DNA of 64,000 nucleotides from NCBI RefSeq assembly GCF_036417845.1, contig NC_089978.1, forward strand, positions 128,928,183 through 128,992,182. Reading direction: 5' to 3'. Every line of letters begins with the position of its first letter. The first letter of the stretch is position 1. This DNA is from Apteryx mantelli. Its lineage: Eukaryota > Chordata > Aves > Apterygiformes > Apterygidae. A program made the position numbers and the translations under genes. Positions 1 to 12,400 of the stretch are shown here, piece after piece. The notes beneath the pieces are model-generated. The model ran no database searches, was not told where the DNA came from, and saw nothing but the letters and a program-made list of their open reading frames with translations.

Positions 1-447
1 CCACACAGCCTCCCACACACCTGCAAGAACAGGATTTTCTCCTGTTGTTGGAAAATTCATCCAGCAGACTCCCTGATGAAAGGCACTGGTCAAAATGATC
101 TCTACTATAATGCTACTGAAATAGGCAGTAACGATACTCATTACAAATAAGTATGGATCCTTATATTCTCTGGGTTCTAGAGCAAGCCAGGATAAGATGT
201 TCCAGGAAAGATACCTAGAGAGAGAGTGCAATGCAGGTTTGTTTGAAGGTACTCAATCTTGTTTATCTCTATCCTTTCATCTGCACCAAAATGTCTCTGG
301 CAGACTGCAGGCAATGTAGCAATTTTCTCAAAAAGCTACAGTTTTCCTCCTGCTGGTTAGCTGGCAAGCCCCTTTTGCATCTCTCTGAGGGCTGCACTGT
401 CTGAGGACTGCTGCGGGAGGAAGAATTCCACAGTGTAGGGTCACTAC

Positions 448-638
448 CTGTTTTGATCTTGGAGATGAACTTCTAATTGCTGTGTCTCCCGCTCCACTTT
501 CTGGGCCCAGTTATAGTTTCTCCAGGCTCGCAGGGCCTTCAGTTGGCATTTCCAGTCAGCAAAGGCTCTGGCTTTTCCCATTTTAATTCTGTGTTCCAAA
601 ATGACTTTGAACCAGACAGAGAAATGTTGTTGCAGGCA
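448..638 (-). CDS. CCDC191: CCDC191 coding exon 8 (tryptophan-rich repeats), last exon in the window
   Basis: 191 nt, residues about 315-377, open from the ATGTAG acceptor to a GTAGTG donor. The Trp spacing (HFSVWFKVILEHR ... FADWKCQLKALRAWRNYNWAQK) recalls short helical repeats of Sfi1-like proteins. The acceptor has a weak pyrimidine tract, so the 5' boundary is less sure than the interior. About 447 bp to the left are read as intron, with no further exon that I can support. Confidence 0.75.
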
Positions 639-3600
639 CTACATGGGAGAGTTTGATAAAATGAATGAGCAAGTTATAATCCATCACACAAATGCTGATC
701 CTCTCCACCCTTCCCCTTGTCTGGCTTTCCTTTATGAGATTCTTTTTAGCATCCATGCTTTCCGTAAGTACCCTTGAGAGCAAAGAAATAATGCAGCTGG
801 TACAGGACTTCTATGAAAAGCAGAAAGAGACTAGAAAGACAACATCATGGGACTCTGCTTTTGAATGAAACACTCTCAGTTCACCAAGTGTAAAAGGAAT
901 AAAATGGGTGAGGGATATGGGAAGAGCATTTCTAGAAACAGGGGAAATGTCTCAAAATCTAGAAAATGTCTAAGATTCTACAGGTAAGGATGCTTCTACA
1001 GAGAACACTTCTCAAATATCTCCATGGACCACTCGCTGGTTTTTGCGACTTAAACAAAAATCAAGCCACTTCCTAGTGCTAATTTATGAGATGACCTAAG
1101 CTCACCCTTGTTTTAGCAGGAAGCCAAAACATTCCCCCATCATGTAATTAGACCCACTGCCTCTGGGAGTGATTTATATTGTACAGAACAGCAATTTGCT
1201 ATCTAATCTTCCCCATAATTCTAGCCCTGTCACTGCAGACACTGTTCATCTTGATCCTCCAATTGGGTCAACTCACAGGACTCAGCTGTTCCCCTTTTGT
1301 CATAATGCCTTTTATTAATTGCATTTCTCTCAGTCACGGAAATCTCCAAATGGAGACTTATGAAAAGGACAAAATGTCAATGTATTAGCTATTTCTTTCT
1401 GCTTTAAGAAAATAATCAAAGTGTCATTATTGCTTAGCTCAGCTAAGCTGTGGTTTCTCATATTATGCCAGCCATAAATTGCTCTGTGGTTTCATTTAGG
1501 CTTATCTCCTTAGCTTAGATTGTGCTGGAGAGAGAGACTGTGTACTGCTAAACAGTAGCCAAGCTCAAATCCAGTACATAAGTAGACGAATTGAGCCCTG
1601 GGGAGAACCAGCATAAAAGCTATGGGATTCTTCTGCATAAAACATTCTAGATCTAGATAAGTAGACGTTAATGATGGTGACTGCTCTATTAATTAAAAAC
1701 ATTATGTAGTAGCATTCACATCTGCACAATGGGAAACTTACTCCCTTTGCTGAGCCTGTTCATGTAAGATTATTCAATACAAAAAGATCTCTCTTTAATT
1801 GCAGGTATTTGATACAACTAGGTGTTTAACCCAGAATTGGTCTTGGTATCAGAAAGAGAGCAGGATAGTCTCTCTTCCTTTTGTAAACTCTCATGATGAT
1901 GATATTGAGAAATGTAAAGGAAAACATGGAAAATCTCTACATTTAGGTCTCTGTCTTGGTAAAAGAGAAGTTAAAGGGGGTGCTTTCTGTCTGAAATCAA
2001 CTGATCAACCAATGAAGCCACTTGCTATAGACTTTTTTCACCAAACCAGTTCCTCCAAATGTAATCTCTCAATAACAAATGAGTAGGTAGGTTCGGGATG
2101 CCAGGAGACCGTGTGTTTTTATGTCCCTTCAAAGCACCATTCCTGTGCTATTTTTCAGAACGTGGACTAAGAGGACAGCTTTGGGTCGATAATGAGGGCA
2201 AAAGTAACAGCTTCCTAGCTTTCTATTAGGAATTATTAAAATTTGCACATTTGCCTCAGAAGAGCTGTTGCACTATCACTGTCTCCCCTGCATCCTGTCG
2301 GAGGGGATCTTCCAGGAACCCATTACTGTGGATAAGATAGCAGGCTGCCACTCTTGGAGACCCAGCATAAAACTCAGCCCAGGCCTCACTGCTTCTTTTC
2401 CTCTTTCCTCTCCCTGCTCCTGCGTCAGAGCCTGCAAAGAAATCCTTAAAATGTCTTTTACAAGATCTGCAGGAAGAAAATCTTCTCATAGACAGAATAG
2501 AGGTTTTGTAGGCCCTTCTGTGCTATTTTACCCCTTTTACTTCTTTCCTCAAGGGAAAGCACATGGTTCCAAGGCTTCCTCTGTTCATCTGCTTATTTAC
2601 CTATCAGGGTACACTGAGGCACAGACACCCTGGGGATGGAGGCTCTGGATTTCTTGCTCCCAGTCTCACAGCATACTACTTTCCCTGCTCCTCTACTTTC
2701 CTGATATCAGAAGAAGAGTTTGGAAGAAGTAAAAAATCCTGATAACCAGGACTTTTTACTTCAGTTCTGCAAACAGTAGCTGAGAGAGGTAGCTCAGAGC
2801 CTCGGATAAAAGAGGGTAATGCTCACTTTCCGGTTATCGGTGTGAATCCTAGTCAGCAGCTCCTGAACCTTTCTCTGTTTTTCCTTTCCTTGCTCTTCTT
2901 TCTTCAGGTCCAGGGGCAGTGGCACAGTAATCGATACCTCCTGCACTGACAGCTTCTGACTTTTTTCTTGTCTTTTACCTTCTCTGGAAGGTGGAGAACA
3001 TCAAGATCTAACATAGACAATGAGGAAAACACCATAGTACAGATCTCACCCCCTTTTTGGCCAGTCCTAAGAGAATGACCTGCATAGCTTAGAAAGATGC
3101 TTATTATTTAACTCAGCCTTCTCAGAGAAGAGCCCCTGTCATGATTTGGGGTTCCAGTCATTTCCAAAATATAGCAGCAGGAAGAAAATAGTGAGATTTC
3201 AGAAAAGCCCTTGTACAAGAAGATTTAGGATCTCAGGGCTACCCAAGTAAATAAATGCCATCCCTACAGGTCATGTCTCTGTGGCAGTCCAAGCTCAGCA
3301 GAAGCAAAGATCCCGTCTCTGCAGAATTCTCAGCCAAGGATTCTCTTTTTTTCTCTCTTAAGAGAGAAAGCCTATTTTAAGCGCTAGACTTTCAACACAG
3401 ACAATTGCAGGCAAGCCAGCTTTTTTTTTTTTTTTTTTAAGTCTACTGGCTTTTGTGCCATTTTAGACACTAACAAGGTTGAATATGGCCACAGAGTTGA
3501 TGGGGAGAGTGCACAGCAGTGCAGACACTGCTTCGTTATTCAGTGTACATACTGGTCATGGCTGAGGGGAAGCTAACAGCAATTTTAACCTGTTGTCCTG

Positions 3601-6600
3601 CTAATAACAAACTCTGACATCAAAGTTAGTAACAAAGGAATGAAAGATTTCAGGAGTGTTTGGAGACACAGGAAAAGAAAATGTTTCTTTTGGGATCACC
3701 ACTCCTCTTGCATTTAGTCAGAGAAACTGATAAGAGAAGTTTTTCGTATGTGATGAAGCAATAGAGAATGGATCCCATGCTCCCCTCTTACATTCTCCAT
3801 GCTTCTGCCATGGTGTGCCTCTTCTCAGCCATTTCCTTTCGCAGCTTCACCATCTCCCTCTGGATCGCATCCTCCTCCTTCTTGGCCTTCAGAGCCTTCC
3901 TTCTGTCTTCTTCCTGTGCTCGCTGCTTGGCCTCAAACAGGACTGATTTTTTAAGGGCCTTTTCTTGTCTCTGAAGCTCTAATGCCTTCTGATACTTCAC
4001 TCGATTTTCTTTCACCTGGGAAGGAAGAAATCGGCAAAAGTCAAAGCAGCCACCAAAGGCTGAAGTATTCCAGGTTCATTGTAAACTGTCAGGGTGGGTC
4101 ACAATCCACCTTTCACATGAGGCAAGCAACCCTACTATAGGTGGCCCTGACTGGATTGATTCTGCTCTCAGACTAGCAGAGAACTCCATTCAAGAGAGTG
4201 GGATTAAACCAGCGTTACTCAATAGGAGCAAACTGAGAACTGAGGGCTGCAGTGGCTTTTCCTGTCTGTCTCCAGAAAGGGGGAAAATCTGAATAGACGT
4301 AACGAAAGTTGACAGTGCAAGCTGTTGCGAACAGCTTACACACACGTGGAAACAAGTAACATTTCTGCTAAATCTCCAAGGAGTATCCTTGCTTATTTGC
4401 CTCTGAGTCAAGGATCACTGCAGGTTAGGAGAGAATACTGAGGACCTATCACTGAGTACTTCCTCTAATCTTATAGTTCCCCATCTTATTCCTTTTAATT
4501 GTGCTGCCTTGCCTACACACCTGCTTGTGTCTGAGCTCCATGGTTATTCGTGGATCTGCAGGTTTTTGTTTTTCCTTGATGTCTTCAATTCTCAGGTCTT
4601 CCACTATCCCACAGTCTACCACTTTACTCCGCAAAAGACGCTGTAGGTATTCTTGGACAGAAGAACTTTCCAGTTCATGTTCCAGAGAGCTGCAAAAGTC
4701 TGAAATGAGGAATGCAGATCATCTCATGCTAGTCTGAAATGAATATACCCCTCTTCTGCAGATCGCAAAGCCTAACATAATTAAAGGGATCACTTCGAGA
4801 CTGTGAATGCATTTCTGATGAAAGCAGACATATCGACTGCATTCCATTTATCCCCAAAGACTCTTAATCAGTCTCCCATTGAACATGCTGGAGCAATAAC
4901 AACATTTTGCCCATTTTTCTTGCCTTGCTTCTGAGCATTTCAAACTGCTGCATAAGTTTGACAGGCCTCACAAATCCCCAAAAGCAAAGGAAATAAAATC
5001 TCTTTTACATAGGGAGACATCAAATGTTTATGAGGTGCATTTATGCAGTCCTACAGCAAGCTGATGTAAAAGCTGGGAAGAAAAAAACTCTTCACCTCTA
5101 ATCTTGATCCTATTGAGCCCACTGTCCTGGCCACAGAGTGACTCATACCACTCAGTCTGACCAGCCAGTGAGGCCAGGCTCCCTCCCCCAACACATCCTC
5201 AGAAAGTGAGCCACGAGTTGCTTTGTTGTGCTCTCACCATCAAACTGCTGGTACTTGAGAAAGGCTGCGGAAGGCTCTTCCAGGAGGACAGATCCAACTT
5301 CCTCTTCTCCATCACTCGTCAACTCCAGTTGCAGTTTGGACTTTATCCAGTTACTGAGCAGCTCTGGAGCTACCATGAGGAAAGAGACTGATGACTTTAT
5401 TTGCTTTAAAAATATATGGGTAAGTTTAAACTAGCAAGACTGTCTCTGGGATAGCTAGAAGACATGCTGAGAAGACTGTCTAAAATGACTGAAAGCTGAT
5501 CTGCAACAGAAAATTGAATAGGACTAATAATTGTTTTCATCTTCTTGATCTATAAAAAAAATAGGAAGAGAAGGTGACAAACTTCTTCCCTGTCACATAG
5601 AAAAATGAAGTATTCTCCACACCATTTTTCCTACAACATTCTCTGGACATTTATATCACTTGTGTGATTATAACATTTATCAAGGAGACAGAATACATAT
5701 GAGGTAATTCATAACTCAGCTTTCAAATGTTTGACCTTTGCACTCAGACACTTAGATGTTTTCCACATGTATGACCAAGGTTGCCATATGTTAAATACAA
5801 CAAGAATCACTGTTTGGACAAATGGTTGCTTCACGTGTACAGTTTAACTTTTGCAAGTACAACCGCTCCAATAGCAACCAAGTCTAAAGTAAAGTTAGTC
5901 AAGTGGCAAGCTTAAGTAGGGACAAAATTAAGACTGTAAGTACAGAAATGCACCCATGGTACATTTGCTATTCTCAGTGAACTCAAATGCCTGACAAACA
6001 AGCTGGGTATAAATTCCTTCTGTGGATAAATGTAAAAATTCCTCTTTCAGAGCTGCTACTTAAGAGCAAGGACAGCTGACATGGCTGCTGCCCCAACCCA
6101 CCACCTGGCCTCTCTGCTTGGTGGCCGAGCTGTTCCTGAAGCAGAGCACAGGGCTGTAAACTGCAAGGCGTCAGGAGCTGTCCCATGAGAAGCTGGGCCG
6201 GCCATGCGACGAAGTTGGGCAGAAAGCAGAGAACAGGGAGCTTGTCAGTTACTACAGTGCAAGTCATCCCTGTAAAGGCACAGAGCCTTCAGACAGGAGC
6301 ATCTGCTCCAGATCTCTAGTCCTACCAGAAAATGAAGATGTTCGTAAAGTGTCCTGATATTTTTAAGGCAATAAAAGCAAAATGAACAATGGGGCTTTTT
6401 AAAGCCCCATAAAAGGGGTATTTTTTTTGAAAAAACATAAAACCAATGTTTATTGTCCTTCAAATCACTTTTGTTCTCTTTTATAATCTCTCAGGCCAAT
6501 TCAGGAACAAGGAAGTATATCAGATAAGATAAAGAAGAAAGAAAAATAGCTTATTACATGGGGGAGGGGGTTAATTTTTTGACTGGGGAATGTGAGCTCC

Positions 6601-9027
6601 TCATAACTGGAATACATGAGTTCTAGTACTTCTCTTACTGCTACCTTTCTTTGCCAAAACAGTCCTGAGGCACTGGTAGCTGTAAAGGGGGAAATACTAA
6701 CACAGAAGGGCAAAAAGAAATACTAAAAAAACACAAGGAAAGCAAGCAACTTTTCTGCCAGTGATAGAGAGCAGACTCCTTTTGAGCCATACTGTATAAT
6801 GCATTCAGATAGTGCAGTGTAAGCAGGTGGGTGTACTCTGTGCTGTTAGGTGAACCTTGGGTGATTACAAGTGAAAAAGATGACTTCCTGTATTTGAATG
6901 GATGTTCTTGAGAGACTTCATCTCTTCTGTAAGGCTCACTTTTGAGTCTTAAAAGAACAGTTAATTCATAGGATTTTAAAATCCTATCTCTTATTTTTTT
7001 ACACTGCAGATATACTTCTAGCACTGATGGGAGATCATATCTCCTTTGTTTATATACCACGGTTTTATTTTCAGATCGCAGTAAAGCACTTGCGGCTGCA
7101 GACATTACAAAGGGCATATTTACTTAACTAGGAAAATTTTGTGGGGGAATCAAAACAAAAACATACAATTATTCATAGATGTGAAAGTTACACAGGGCTG
7201 TTCTATTTTCACATTCCGACCTGCTGTCAAAAATGTATCACACAATTTCATCCAGTTTACTGTAGCCTAGTAACTTGTATTTGACCTTAGTTTATTCTCA
7301 AATGCAGTTTTTAATCCTTGTCTTGACCTGATATCTCCAGGAGACAGATTGTTCATCCTTCTCTTCAGTAATCTAACTAAAATCTACCTTGAACTCCAGC
7401 AATTGATTCTTCTTATGCCTGTTTCTGTTAGATGAAAGGTTCCCATCTACCTTACTATAAACAGTTTCTTTTGGTCATAGCCTGTTCAGACCAGAACCAT
7501 AAAGCTGGATCAAGAAGAGTTCCTTCAAGCACCTTGTGGCAAGCAATATTTATGCTCACCTTCCTCATAGGCCTCATTATGATCTTGCAGCTGCTCCATG
7601 CTTTCCAGATTCATCACAGGACCACAAAGCCTTTGTGGATAACTTGGCTTTTGAATGGAAAAAGCTTCAGAGACTGCATATTCAGAGGCTTGCTCCACTC
7701 TCTTCAAATTAAAGAAAAGAAAACATTTCTAAGGAGTGATGTATATTCATTTTCAAACTTCCTACATCCAGGTTTCTCCTCAAAAGAGACCAAACATCAA
7801 AGAGAATATAACCCAAAACAATATCATTCTTTGGAAACACATTTCTGCTATTGCTCTTGATTGACTGGAGACATTTGACTTCTAAATGTTTAAGTAATAA
7901 GCATTCACTGGCAATTAGTGCCAATCATAGTGAATGGAGAACATGTTGGGAGAATGCAAACAGCCAGCCCCTGTGGGCTGAATGGAGACTTGCTGAGTTA
8001 GTCCCCAGCAGCCACCAACTATGACAGCTGGTATCAGCGCTTTGTCAAAACCATCTGGCCAGTGTGCAAACAAAGTCTGAACAATTTTCTGTCCCATATT
8101 CATCTCTCTGTGAGGTAAACGGTCCCGACTTGTCACTGTATTTTCACATATAACGCCCATACCTCAGATAGGCCATACTTCTGCAGAACTTCTCCTGTTG
8201 GTGATAGGGGGAACCAGAGCAAGCTGCTGCCAGAGAGGTCTAGGAGGCTGGGTGAGGAGGCAGACACACTCCTACCTGCCATAGGACACAGGCTAAGGGT
8301 GGGAGGATGAAGGCACCCAAGGAAGCAACACAAAGGGAAGTTCAGAACTGAATTCTTTCTCCTTGATTTTAGATTATTATAGATTCAGGAGAAAGTGCTT
8401 TGGGGTAAGTGTCTCACTTGCACATAATCCGCAGCACTGTTCAACAGCACGCTTTACCTTTTACCTGTAAGTTACACGCATAACAACAGGATCTCTTACT
8501 CTCGGGTAAATCACTGTGAAAATTACATCACCTTGATCCAGCGCTCCACATTGTCAGAGTCAAACTTTAGCTGCAAATAAGATTAAAAAAAAAAAAAAAG
8601 CGTTTCAAGCACCTGACTCCGTCCTGAACCAGAGTTTAAGAGCAGCAAGCTCCGAGCCATTGACCCGAGCGCGACGTGGAGCTCCTGTTCAAACCTTGCT
8701 CAAGGCGCCGGGGCCGGGGCTGAAGCGCGGCCAGGCCCCCGCGGCGCCGCGCCAGCGCCCGCCTGGCACCGGCGCGCCCTCATTGGACAGCGCCGGGCGG
8801 GGCGCCCCTACGTCACCCCCAGCGGCCGAGCCTGATTGGGCGGCGGCGGCCCCCGGGTGGAGCGTGACTAGGCGGCGGCGCCGTGGGGCGATGGCCGCTC
8901 TTCCCCCCCCCCCCGCCCCTTCCCCACAGCGCCAGCGGCCGCGCGGGGCTCCCGTTACCGTCGCTCCAGCCTCGGCCGTGAGGCGCCGCCAGCGGAACAG
9001 CTGCAGCCGGTACCCCGGAAAGGCCAT
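448..9027 (-). CDS. CCDC191: CCDC191 (KIAA1407), N-terminal part, eight coding exons, runs off the left edge
   Basis: Exons (high to low): 9027-8959, 8570-8532, 7701-7560, 5369-5238, 4699-4521, 4015-3792, 2983-2827, 638-448. Every junction has GT/AG ends and the phases join without a break, giving about 377 residues; from memory the human protein is about 936 aa, so this is roughly the first 40%. The identification rests on three things: the position head-to-head with QTRT2 as in human 3q13, the remembered block around VEDLRIEDIKEKQKPADPR, and the long charged coiled coil (residues about 188-261). The protein has no signal peptide or membrane segment. Its molecular function is not established. 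The last exon here has tryptophan-spaced helices (VWFKVILEHR, FADWKCQLKALRAWRNY) that resemble Sfi1-type repeats; that likeness is my inference. Introns hold no other gene that I can support. Confidence 0.87.
2827..2983 (-). CDS. CCDC191: CCDC191 coding exon 7
   Basis: 157 nt, residues about 262-314. It contains VPLPLDLKKEEQ and then a basic helix KQRKVQELLTRIHTDNRK. The acceptor is CACCTTCCAG and the donor is GTGAGC. It joins exon 6 across a split Ile codon and ends in phase 0. Confidence 0.78.
3420..3439. repeat. Poly(T) tract
   Basis: About 20 consecutive T in the CCDC191 intron between exons 6 and 7. Similar runs occur at 21938-21955 and 48947-48962. Confidence 0.8.
3792..4015 (-). CDS. 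CCDC191: CCDC191 coding exon 6 (coiled coil)
   Basis: 224 nt, residues about 188-261. It is almost wholly Lys/Arg/Glu/Gln/Ala-rich (LELQRQEKALKK, KLRKEMAEKRHTM), as expected for a long coiled-coil helix. The acceptor is CTTCCCAG and the donor is GTAAGA. Confidence 0.88.
4521..4699 (-). CDS. CCDC191: CCDC191 coding exon 5
   Basis: 179 nt, residues about 128-187, with the distinctive VEDLRIEDIKEKQKPADPR block. Two AG acceptors lie 10 nt apart. The upstream one (exon start 4699) is the one that keeps the frame with exon 4. The donor is GTGTGT. Confidence 0.85.
5238..5369 (-). CDS. CCDC191: CCDC191 coding exon 4
   Basis: 132 nt, residues about 84-127 (PELLSNWIKSKLQLEL then an acidic stretch SDGEEE). 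The acceptor is ATGGTAG and the donor is GTGAGA. The phase-1 end is completed by exon 5 to give Asp-Asp-Phe. Confidence 0.8.
7560..7701 (-). CDS. CCDC191: CCDC191 coding exon 3
   Basis: 142 nt, residues about 37-83, starting RVEQASEYAVSEAF. The acceptor is AATTTGAAG and the donor is GTGAGC. One base is left over and completes an Ala codon with exon 4. Confidence 0.8.
8532..8570 (-). CDS. CCDC191: CCDC191 coding exon 2 (39-nt microexon)
   Basis: Thirteen codons reading LKFDSDNVERWIK, between a TTTGCAG acceptor and a GTGATG donor, phase 0 at both ends. The WIK motif recurs in exon 4 (LLSNWIKSKLQLE), which suggests an internal repeat. Confidence 0.75.
8959..9027 (-). CDS. CCDC191: CCDC191 coding exon 1 (start codon)
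   Basis: The ATG lies at 9027-9025, inside the CpG island, followed by 23 codons (MAFPGYRLQLFRW...) and a GTAACG donor at 8958. Phase 0 joins exon 2 exactly. This start was chosen because it is the only ATG giving an open frame that ends at a donor in the phase required by the next exon. Confidence 0.75.
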
Positions 9028-9270
9028 GGCCGCGCTCGGTACCTCTGAGAGCCGCCTCAGCGCGGCGCCGCCGGGCCCACGGTGCACCGCGCCGCGGGCA
9101 GCTTCACCATGGCGACACCGCCGTCGCACGCCGATGATGTGGCGTGAGCTGATTGGGGCGGCTGCGGCACGCGCGGCCGCCGGTACGGGCCGCGGGAAGG
9201 GCCGCGCGGCGGCGGCGGGCCGGGCCGGGCCGGGGGCTCCCGGCGGGGCGGCCGGCGGCGGCGGCGGGCG

Positions 9271-9467
9271 ATGAGGCTGGAGCTGCGCGGGGCGGGCGGC
9301 GGGCGGCTGGGCGCGCTGGCGGGGCTGGGCCCGGGCGGCGGCGCGGCGCTGGCGCTGCCGGGCTGCCTGCTCTACACGCGCACCGGCTCGGCGCCGCACC
9401 TCACCCGCGACACGCTGCGGGCCGTGCGCGGCGTGCCCGCCGTGGCGCAGCTCACCCTGCCCGCCCT
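9271..9467 (+). CDS. QTRT2: QTRT2 coding exon 1
   Basis: The start ATG is at 9271 in the CpG island. 65 codons plus 2 nt; the Gly/Ala/Leu-rich N-terminus is followed by the conserved [16 protein letters not shown]. The donor is GTGAGT at 9468. Confidence 0.93.
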
Positions 9468-12400
9468 GTGAGTACCGCGGGGCAGCGCGCCGCGCCGTCG
9501 CGGCGCCGCGGGGTGGGAGGGGGCTGGTGCGGGGCCCGGAGGGCTGCGCAGTCTCCGGGCCTGTTTGGGCCGAAGCCCTCTGAACAGCTTGATAACCTTC
9601 TCTCTGGCTTTGCTTCCGAATAATCGGCTTTATAGAAGGTCAAAGCCCTTAAAATCGGCGAAGTGGAAACTGAAAGGAAAAGTTAAGCTCATAAAGCTTC
9701 TTGGAAGGGCCTCCTCCCTGCTTTCCCCCTTCCCTGCCTCACCTAGCTGCCAGGTGATGCGCGTGAGTAACGCCATCCAGAAGGTCCCGCTGAGGGGGCC
9801 CATTATGGCCTGAGGGTCTCCAGCAGGACTCTGCCTGGTCAGCGTGGGTAAAAACTTGCTGTCTTGCCGCAGCATTATTAGCATCCCAGTTTGTAAGCTG
9901 TCATTCTTGAGCTCTGAGCCTCTGCTGTTTAGTTTTGCTAGTCCCTACTTCACTGCCTGGTAGCTAGATGGTAACTCTTGGCACCTAACCCAATCCAAAT
10001 TCAGGCAACATGTAAGTAAGGAAAGGGAAGTCATGATTATGCAGCCACCTATTTTTCTTGATAGTTGTTTGCTTAGATAATGTGTTTCTATGTCTGGATG
10101 CAGGGCAGAACTTCATGAGGTCCTGGAAGAATATAAAGAAGGAGCTGCAAAATTTATAGGTAATGTGTGTGTGTGTGTTTGCATGTGTGTCCAGGGAGAT
10201 ACACAGGATGCCCAACTTTCAAGAAGCTTTGACTGGATTGGGACAGTTTATTCATTCAAGATGATTTGAAATCCCTTTTACCTGGAACTTCTCCAAGGCT
10301 TTAACAATTGCAGTGACTATTTGTGAAGGGAAGACTGCGTGGCATTGAGACATACTGTATGATGTTTGAAACCTCTAATCTAGTGAGGATGATACATTTC
10401 TCATTTCTGTAGCTGATATGTTCTCTCACTATATGATGTCCTTTTTTCAAAATCTTAGGCTTGAGACTTTTCATCAATTTAGACTGTCAAATGTCAGATT
10501 TTCCCACTGTGTCAGTTGAGTGGTCAAGTGAATCAGCTATCATGTCTGGCAAATTATACTAGGAGGAGCATTAATCAAGAAGAAACATAAATAAAATCTC
10601 GAAGGACCTATGTAGCTTGTAGAACCAAAGGGTGTTATTTTATGGTTTGTCCCATTGCTGCCCTCTCCTCCTTGCAGTCAATAAAGCTGGGGCAGAAGTC
10701 TGTCTTTGTTGCTGAGAGCTCAAATGAGCAATATCTTTCTTTGTCAATCCTGCAGAAGAATGCATGTGCTTATTTGTGGGATACCCTATTTCCTTTCGTG
10801 TATTTACAAACAATGTCTTTGCATTAGCTATGTTTTTGTTCACAAAACTCTACTCTGTATCTTTGTTCCCAGGTATGCCGGACACAGTGCTGTACTGCTC
10901 CCTCCAAGACCCGGTTGCTCCCTGTCCCTCTGGCTACAACACTAACAAGGTATAGTCATTGTAAAGCCTTGAAAGTGTCCACTTTAAGTTCCCATAAGAA
11001 AACTGGCAGTCTGTCTCACTCATCTGTGTGGATGTGCTGAAACTGCCACAAGATGATGTTCATGCATATAGAAAAATAACTCTGCACAGAGCAAAATGTC
11101 ATTTACATGCTCATACCTCCAACTTGATGAAGCTGGACATTTTCTTACTTGACAGTCTGTTCTCTGGGTTCCTGAACAGCTAAGTGGCAATTTCGGATAG
11201 GAATGAGAGCTCTAGGCTTTCATGTTGTTGTGATTAATATATGGTAGTAAAAAGAAATGTGTATGTCTTGGCTTATATGTTGAGCTTACAGTGATTACAC
11301 TCTTAAGCAATAAACTTGGAATCCTATATGTCTGGGTTTACAGTTCGCTAGAGGTCTACAAAGGGGAAGAATATAACATTTCTGCAGGAAAGTGGCTCAG
11401 CGGCCCAGAAGTGGGTAGTTTTACAGGCCTTTGCCAGTTGCATCCCACAGGCATGTGCATTCCCTGTGCAGTCTGTCACACACTCCCTGCCATGGCTGTG
11501 GCCTGGAGGGGCTGTTCCTGGTGGCATTCCTGGTGCTGGCTTGGATGTGGTCAGTCCTGAGGCCTGTTTGGGTATGGTCGCATGTGGTGAAGGGGTACTG
11601 AGTGACAGAGGGTAACTACCAACAGGCTGGGTTTTGGCAGTGTATATTCTTTGCTGCTGGGAACCAGGCTGAATCCTGTCCCTTAGCAAGAAAGGAATTA
11701 CCTGCAGCTTGTTTCACCATTGTGCAGCTATGGGATACTAATGGTGATCTAAGCCTGGATGTTGCAGGCTTGATTCTGCTTTTCTTGAAGCTGGTGAGGA
11801 TTTTTGTTGCCAAGTTGCAAGGCCAGTAAGTTGTCCTTCTGCAGCTGGATCTGTGCTGACATGTGCTTACGAAAGTTTGAAAGCCATGGAACAGAAAGCT
11901 CTGCTCTGTATGACACAGGCTGGATTTAAATAACCATGGTATAAAGCTCTTCAGTTCTTTAAGCTATCTAGGGCTTTAGTGGCATGACTATTGTACTTAT
12001 TGAAAGCAAGTTTTTCCTCTGGAGAGCAGAATGTAGGTAATCAGATTTCATTAGGCTTTGTGTCAGGGCTCTAATAGCTCTGACTTTCTTCCTACCTTCT
12101 CTAGCTGCTCCTTGACACCCCCATCATGTAAGAGGCAGCAGATACTGACTGATCAGCATGCTACTGCAGAACAGTGTATAACTGCTGCATTTTGGGGGAT
12201 CTCTTTCCTTTGGGGTTGCTACTTTTTATGGAAAACTTATGGAAATGTAATTACTTGAAAGACTTTTCTCTGTCTTTCTGTCTGTTTGTCTCTGTCTTAC
12301 TCCTATATAGTTAAAATTAGCTGGTGAGGGCCAAAAGTAATCAGGAGAGATGGATGGACAGACACACAGTGTAACTGCACAATCCTTTTGTTTTCTCTGG

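Larger units (their letters stand above)
8650..9560. promoter_or_regulatory. CpG island, probable bidirectional promoter of CCDC191 and QTRT2
   Basis: A very GC- and CpG-dense block covers both first coding exons. The two ATGs (9027 minus, 9271 plus) are 243 bp apart. An inverted CCAAT (ATTGG, 9152-9156) runs directly into a GC-box-like GGGGCGG (9155-9161) between them, as is common in bidirectional housekeeping promoters. Further ATTGG motifs near 8782 and 8834 fall in CCDC191 intron 1. The transcription start sites are not visible from sequence alone. Confidence 0.8.

Noticed and set aside
300-411. Possible further CCDC191 exon right after exon 8 (acceptor CTTCCTCCCGCAG, 46 codons open)
   Set aside because: It would require an intron of about 37 nt, too short for normal vertebrate splicing, and the encoded sequence shows nothing typical of the family.
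8660-9623. Long open frames across the CCDC191/QTRT2 CpG island (156-236 codons)
   Set aside because: Composition artefact of a CpG island. The real coding starts at 9027 (minus) and 9271 (plus) explain the region.
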